Shown here piece by piece: positions 61,508-64,000 of a DNA stretch of 64,000 bases. How positions within the stretch are numbered: the stretch's first letter is position 1; each line of letters begins with the position of its first letter. The position numbers and the translations under genes were made by a program. The DNA is from Flavobacterium silvaticum (GTDB lineage: Bacteria > Bacteroidota > Bacteroidia > Flavobacteriales > Flavobacteriaceae). Location: the NCBI RefSeq assembly GCF_012911565.1, contig NZ_JAAMPU010000103.1, forward strand, positions 168,036-232,035, written 5' to 3'. A model generated the notes under the pieces. It had not been told where the DNA came from, did not search any database, and saw only the letters and a list, made by a program, of their open reading frames with translations.

Positions 61508-61598
61508 TTAACTTTTTACAAACTTCAAGCTTTTAAATACTGTTTTACTTGTTCCGACTGTAATGATATACATTCCATTGCTCTTGGTGTAAGCGTCA
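61508..61598 (-). pseudogene. 3' remnant of a T9SS-secreted protein gene, truncated at the cassette junction
   Basis: The minus strand reads TDAYTKSNGMYIITVGTSKT and continues VFKSLKFVKS then stop, the typical end of a type A T9SS sorting domain. No start codon or upstream domain is present: homology stops at about 61598, and reading further upstream reaches a stop after seven unrelated-looking codons. The break coincides with GTTAGGC at 61599-61605, the predicted left boundary of the cassette array. The most direct reading is that an older T9SS gene was cut by cassette insertion. Confidence 0.6.
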
Positions 61599-61734
61599 GT
61601 TAGGCGATGTTTAATCTCAGTCAGTTATTATTGAAGTTATTAAATCCGCAGAAATCAAGTTTGATTATCATTTTTTTAACGTCCAATGGGTGAATATATT
61701 TTCGGATTGATTTGCGGTAATATAATTTTGTAGA

Positions 61735-62550
61735 TTATTTAATAGCAAGCGTTTTTGTTTGCACGTGCTGGCCATTTATAACCACATTTAAGAAATACAA
61801 CCCAGAATTTGAGGAGCTACAATTTAGAGGAATGTCCTGACCGCTAATTTCTTTGAAAACTAAAACTTCCTGACCTTGATTATTATAAATATGTAAAGCT
61901 GCATTGCTAAGCGGAACATTAAAATGCAGATTTCTTATTGATGAAAATGGATTTGGGGCAATGTCTGTGCTTAAGGTGGAAAAATCTCCGTCCCCTAAGA
62001 TACTGTCACAAAAGTAGAGCGAAAAAACCGTCCCTTGAGGACTGCCTGTAAAGAATATATCTTCCACGGTCAAAGATGAAATCTCTTGATTGATATGTGT
62101 CCCGTACCATCCAGAGTGCAAGCATTCATCGCAAGCGGCCATGTTTCCTTCAGGCGTTATTATAGACAGATCGTCGCAAATGCTCTGACTGCCAACATCG
62201 GTAAAAGTATAATGTATTCCATTTACATATAAAACAACTTCTTCATAGTGTTCTCCAATATTTGTCGTGCCACCAAAATCTAGGGTCACACCAGTAACTG
62301 GCGGATCGAAATCAAAAGTATAACTACCATTTCCACTTAATATTGTTGGATTATATCCTGCCACATATGGTCTAATTGAATTTGCACAATATGTATTTAA
62401 TTCCCAGATATGACCTGAAGAAGTAACTGTAACGTCAACGGAATTGATGTTCAAAGTCCCTGCAGTGTGTGTAACCTGATTCGTACATTGACCATTAACA
62501 TAAATATCAGAGGATATGATAAGTAACAAAGTTAATATAAGTTTTTTCAT
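61735..62550 (-). CDS. Small T9SS-secreted protein in cassette 1
   Basis: A 271-residue secreted protein: signal peptide (LILTLLLIISSDIYVNGQ), a beta-rich body with FDFDPPVTGVTLDFGGTTNI and EEVVLYVNGIHYTF, and a type A T9SS sorting domain (IAPNPFSSIRNLHFNVPL to TLAIK). The body's role is unknown. It lies on the strand opposite to the direction usual for integron cassette genes, which is unusual. It has no close neighbour on its strand and appears to be alone in its cassette. Confidence 0.78.
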   Translation of the reverse strand: MKKLILTLLLIISSDIYVNGQCTNQVTHTAGTLNINSVDVTVTSSGHIWELNTYCANSIRPYVAGYNPTILSGNGSYTFDFDPPVTGVTLDFGGTTNIGEHYEEVVLYVNGIHYTFTDVGSQSICDDLSIITPEGNMAACDECLHSGWYGTHINQEISSLTVEDIFFTGSPQGTVFSLYFCDSILGDGDFSTLSTDIAPNPFSSIRNLHFNVPLSNAALHIYNNQGQEVLVFKEISGQDIPLNCSSSNSGLYFLNVVINGQHVQTKTLAIK

Positions 62551-62660
62551 AGAACTGTCGAATTATTTACACGGCCAAACTAACTATAATTTTAGTTTAT
62601 CTAATTATTGCTCTGATTTTTACTATTGCCGCCTTTTCTCCCTCGATTTTTACAAATCTC
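62551..62660. other. Non-coding AT-rich spacer of cassette 1
   Basis: About 110 bases between the start of the T9SS gene and the attC-like site, containing the promoter region for the minus-strand gene. No TAnnTTTG box is clear. Confidence 0.35.
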
Positions 62661-62792
62661 GCCTAACGTTTGGCAGTTAAGTGCGGTTGCAGACTTCCAA
62701 AGAAAGTTGACTCGGCTGGACGTGAAAGTATAAAGAAAATCGACTGGTTCAATTACCTGAAAGCAGCGCTTTTTTTTACCGGCGGTTATGAA
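62661..62792 (+). other. attC-like site 1
   Basis: 132 bases from GCCTAAC (R''-type RYYYAAC) to GTTATGA (R'-type). The first 108 bases match the second site with about 14 differences, all transitions. The terminal stem is weaker than in site 2: GCGGTTGC opposite GCAGCGC is present, but the last 20 bases before the GTT are T-rich and pair poorly. Thirteen of the differences are A or T here and G or C in site 2, as if this copy has decayed. Confidence 0.55.
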
Positions 62793-62809
62793 CAGTTGCT
62801 GTAATTTTT

Positions 62810-62850
62810 TCCCAATGATTGGGAATTTTTAAAAATTTATTTTATCTTTG
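62810..62850 (+). promoter_or_regulatory. Operator palindrome and promoter of the toxin-antitoxin pair
   Basis: TTCCCA-ATGA-TGGGAA (about 62810-62825) is a 6-base-arm palindrome placed where the -33 region should be, and TATCTTTG (62843-62850) is a TAnnTTTG box 21 bases before the first start codon. This suits self-repression by the HTH antitoxin. Confidence 0.55.
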
Positions 62851-62870
62851 TTTGGTAAAAATGAAGACAT

Positions 62871-63254
62871 ATGATGACAGAATTACCTTATACCGACTCA
62901 AATGTAGCTTTGATTCAAGATTTTCTAGACGAAACTAGACGGAGAATTTCTGCGGGAGTTGAAGTTACTTTCACAAACAAAGCTAATTTAGAGTTGCAAA
63001 GCCTAGCATTGACATACGATATAGAAACTGATGATATTATAAATGCCATTGTGAACTTATCAACTGAAAATTATTACAGAGGCATCGACCCATCGGGAAA
63101 TGCCGATTTTAATGTTTGTGCTTTTTGTACAAAGGTAGGAGAGGCAAACATAGAAATTTATTTGAAATATGGTTTGGAAGCTGCTGGATTGCAAATTTTA
63201 TTATTTTCAAATCATATACCAAACCATCCAATGATACAGCCTTTTAAAAATTGA
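62871..63254 (+). CDS. MqsR-family toxin of a type II toxin-antitoxin pair
   Basis: A 127-residue cytosolic protein. LTYDIETDDIINAIVNLSTE, NYYRGIDPSGNADFNVCAF, ANIEIYLKYGLEAAGLQILL and the ending HIPNHPMIQPFKN follow the pattern of Bacteroidota MqsR-type toxins, in which a short strand-rich RNase-like domain ends in H-x(4)-HPM-x(2)-PF. In this family the toxin is an RNA endonuclease that slows growth. The toxin gene precedes the antitoxin gene and the two are 5 bases apart, the usual mqsRA order. Composition is much more AT-rich than the surrounding chromosome, as expected for a cassette. Confidence 0.62.
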   Translation: MMTELPYTDSNVALIQDFLDETRRRISAGVEVTFTNKANLELQSLALTYDIETDDIINAIVNLSTENYYRGIDPSGNADFNVCAFCTKVGEANIEIYLKYGLEAAGLQILLFSNHIPNHPMIQPFKN

Positions 63255-63259
63255 GTTTT

Positions 63260-63757
63260 ATGGAAAAAATGAGAGTATTAACAAGAACTAATGAATTAAC
63301 TTATGAACTTACTGAAATAGTAGAGCGGGTTTATAAGGGAGTTCATTTGAGTTATGAAGAGTTTTACTATCTTGATTATGAAGTTGATGAAGATTCTGGT
63401 ATGGTAAATAAAGAGAAAAAGGTTAAGCACTATACTAAAAATCAAATGGATAGGAATATTAAAGCACTTAAAAATTCCTACCATATTGCAAAAGGATCTG
63501 CATCTCCAACTGAAATAATCAATTATAGGAAACGTTTTCATATATCGGCATCAACCTTTAGTGTCATATTAGGTTTTAGTAAGAATACTATTTCCAATAT
63601 TGAGAATGAGGGAATAACTTCTTTGTCAAGTGGTAGATTAATTAAGTTATGTTTAGATAATAGAGAGACTATGATAACTTATTTAAAATTGTGTGATACA
63701 ATTGATGAGGAAAAAAAAGAAGAATTATCAAAAAGATTATTAGAGGAGATTTATTAA
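63260..63757 (+). CDS. MqsA-like HTH antitoxin
   Basis: A 165-residue protein with a helical N-terminal part and a C-terminal HTH: PTEIINYRKRFHISASTFSV, ILGFSKNTISNIENEGITSL and SSGRLIKLCLDNRETMITYL. This layout matches the antitoxin partner of Bacteroidota MqsR-type toxins; the usual N-terminal zinc motif with Cys pairs is absent, so toxin binding must use other residues. I chose the ATG at 63260 over a TTG at 63251. It probably binds the palindrome at 62810-62825 and represses the pair. A hairpin and T-run follow. Confidence 0.65.
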   Translation: MEKMRVLTRTNELTYELTEIVERVYKGVHLSYEEFYYLDYEVDEDSGMVNKEKKVKHYTKNQMDRNIKALKNSYHIAKGSASPTEIINYRKRFHISASTFSVILGFSKNTISNIENEGITSLSSGRLIKLCLDNRETMITYLKLCDTIDEEKKEELSKRLLEEIY

Positions 63758-63772
63758 TCATTTCAATCAAAG

Positions 63773-63799
63773 GGCGGTTCTCATCGCTCTTTTTTTTTT
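63773..63799 (+). terminator. Terminator after the toxin-antitoxin pair
   Basis: AGGGCG and CGCTCT arms (one G-T pair) with an 8-base loop, followed by ten T residues. It lies directly before the second attC-like site. Confidence 0.6.
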
Positions 63800-63807
63800 G
63801 CAATTGT

Positions 63808-63939
63808 TCATAACGTTTGGCAGCCAAGCGCGGTTGCGGACTTCCGGAGAAGGTTGGCTCGGCTGAACGTGAAAGTACGAAGAAAATTGATTGGTTCAAT
63901 TACCTGGAAGCAGCAATCGCGACTTGGGTGCGGTTACCA
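63808..63939 (+). other. attC-like site 2
   Basis: 132 bases from TCATAAC to GTTACCA. The ends fold into an imperfect stem: CCAAG (63824-63828) with CTTGG (63923-63927), an unpaired A at 63922, CGCG with CGCG, one G-T pair, TTGC with GCAA (63913-63916), a small loop, and CTTCC (63841-63845) with GGAAG (63906-63910). The loop contains AATTGA and TCAATT. Extrahelical bases and a bulged stem with RYYYAAC/GTT ends are the recognised shape of integron attC sites. A third cassette starts at 63934 and leaves the window. Confidence 0.6.
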
Positions 63940-64000
63940 GCTGGCTGCGCTCTAGGTTCGCTGAGGAAAATTGAGATTTTTGTCTCGGCGAAATGAAAGA

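Larger units (their letters stand above)
61599..63933 (+). mobile_element. Integron-like gene cassette array (two cassettes, integrase not in window)
   Basis: Three GTT core sites (61599 GTTAGGC, 62786 GTTATGA, 63933 GTTACCA) and two attC-like sites divide this region into two cassettes of about 1.15-1.19 kb; a third begins at 63934. In each cassette the starting sequence is complementary to the first arm of its own attC: GTTAGGCGA with TCGCCTAAC, and GTTATGAACAGTTGC with GCAATTGTTCATAAC. That relation is the hallmark of integron cassettes. No intI or attI was found on the left, where an integrase would be expected. Cassette 1 carries a reversed T9SS gene, cassette 2 an MqsRA-like pair. Confidence 0.6.

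Noticed and set aside
62641..64000. The 132-base repeats as an insertion sequence or transposon end pair
   Set aside because: They are direct and not inverted, no transposase lies between or beside them, and the start/end complementarity fits cassettes better.

Overview
The window looks like chromosome of a Flavobacterium-type bacterium (Bacteroidota, Flavobacteriaceae). The signs are Por/type IX secretion (T9SS) C-terminal sorting domains, a gliding-type C-terminal domain, TAnnTTTG -7 boxes in front of many genes, few Shine-Dalgarno sites, a PUR/DUF3276 protein, a cyclophilin-FKBP fusion, and core genes (icd, rplS, trmD, leuDH-nusB-DUF1573-yajC) of flavobacterial type. No rRNA, tRNA, CRISPR array or integrase gene was recognised.

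Layout. 0-12 kb: 5' end of monomeric icd, rplS, a heavy-metal RND efflux operon (czcCBA-like) with its own two-component system, two membrane proteins and trmD, all on the minus strand. The metal locus lies between trmD and rplS. The sensor kinase carries a one-base frameshift in an A-tract. Four OmpR-type half-sites sit just in front of the efflux genes. 12-24 kb: a diheme-type lipoprotein, a dual immunophilin, a small cytochrome c, glgC-glgA, a sugar dehydrogenase, a GH39 enzyme divergent from an XRE-cupin regulator, and a CsaA-type protein. 24-33.7 kb: PUR protein, ABC exporter, leucine dehydrogenase, nusB, DUF1573, yajC, pepT, several small DUF proteins, a CREST-type membrane protein and an OmpA protein. 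34-45.8 kb: a TetR-controlled EmrAB-TolC pump, a glutamine amidotransferase, an MFS permease, a redox operon (TlpA, redoxin, rhodanese, GapN) and marR-yceI. 46-52.3 kb: a second diheme-type lipoprotein followed by a tandem pair of large secreted FG-GAP/ASPIC proteins. 52.4-58.3 kb: an unusual accessory block with an M64-like metallopeptidase and a possible aegerolysin-like protein (both without signal peptide), facing a four-helix membrane protein and an endolysin-like M15 peptidase. 58.5-61.3 kb: a gliding-type adhesin.

61.6-64 kb: the most striking region. Two imperfect repeats of 132 bases (62661-62792 and 63808-63939) have the architecture of integron attC sites. Each predicted cassette starts with a 7-15 base sequence that is the reverse complement of the start of its own 3' site: GTTAGGCGA with TCGCCTAAC, and GTTATGAACAGTTGC with GCAATTGTTCATAAC. 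The right site folds into an imperfect stem with a single extrahelical base. The first cassette holds a reverse-oriented T9SS protein, the second an MqsRA-like toxin-antitoxin pair, and a third begins at the window edge. The array joins the DNA exactly where a T9SS C-terminal-domain gene fragment is cut off, and no integrase is in view. This suggests an integrase-less cassette cluster (CALIN) or insertion at a secondary site in a Bacteroidota genome.

Three copies of a structured interspersed repeat (conserved ends, non-conserved but self-complementary middle) sit just downstream of gene 3' ends at about 0.8, 1.8 and 58.4 kb.
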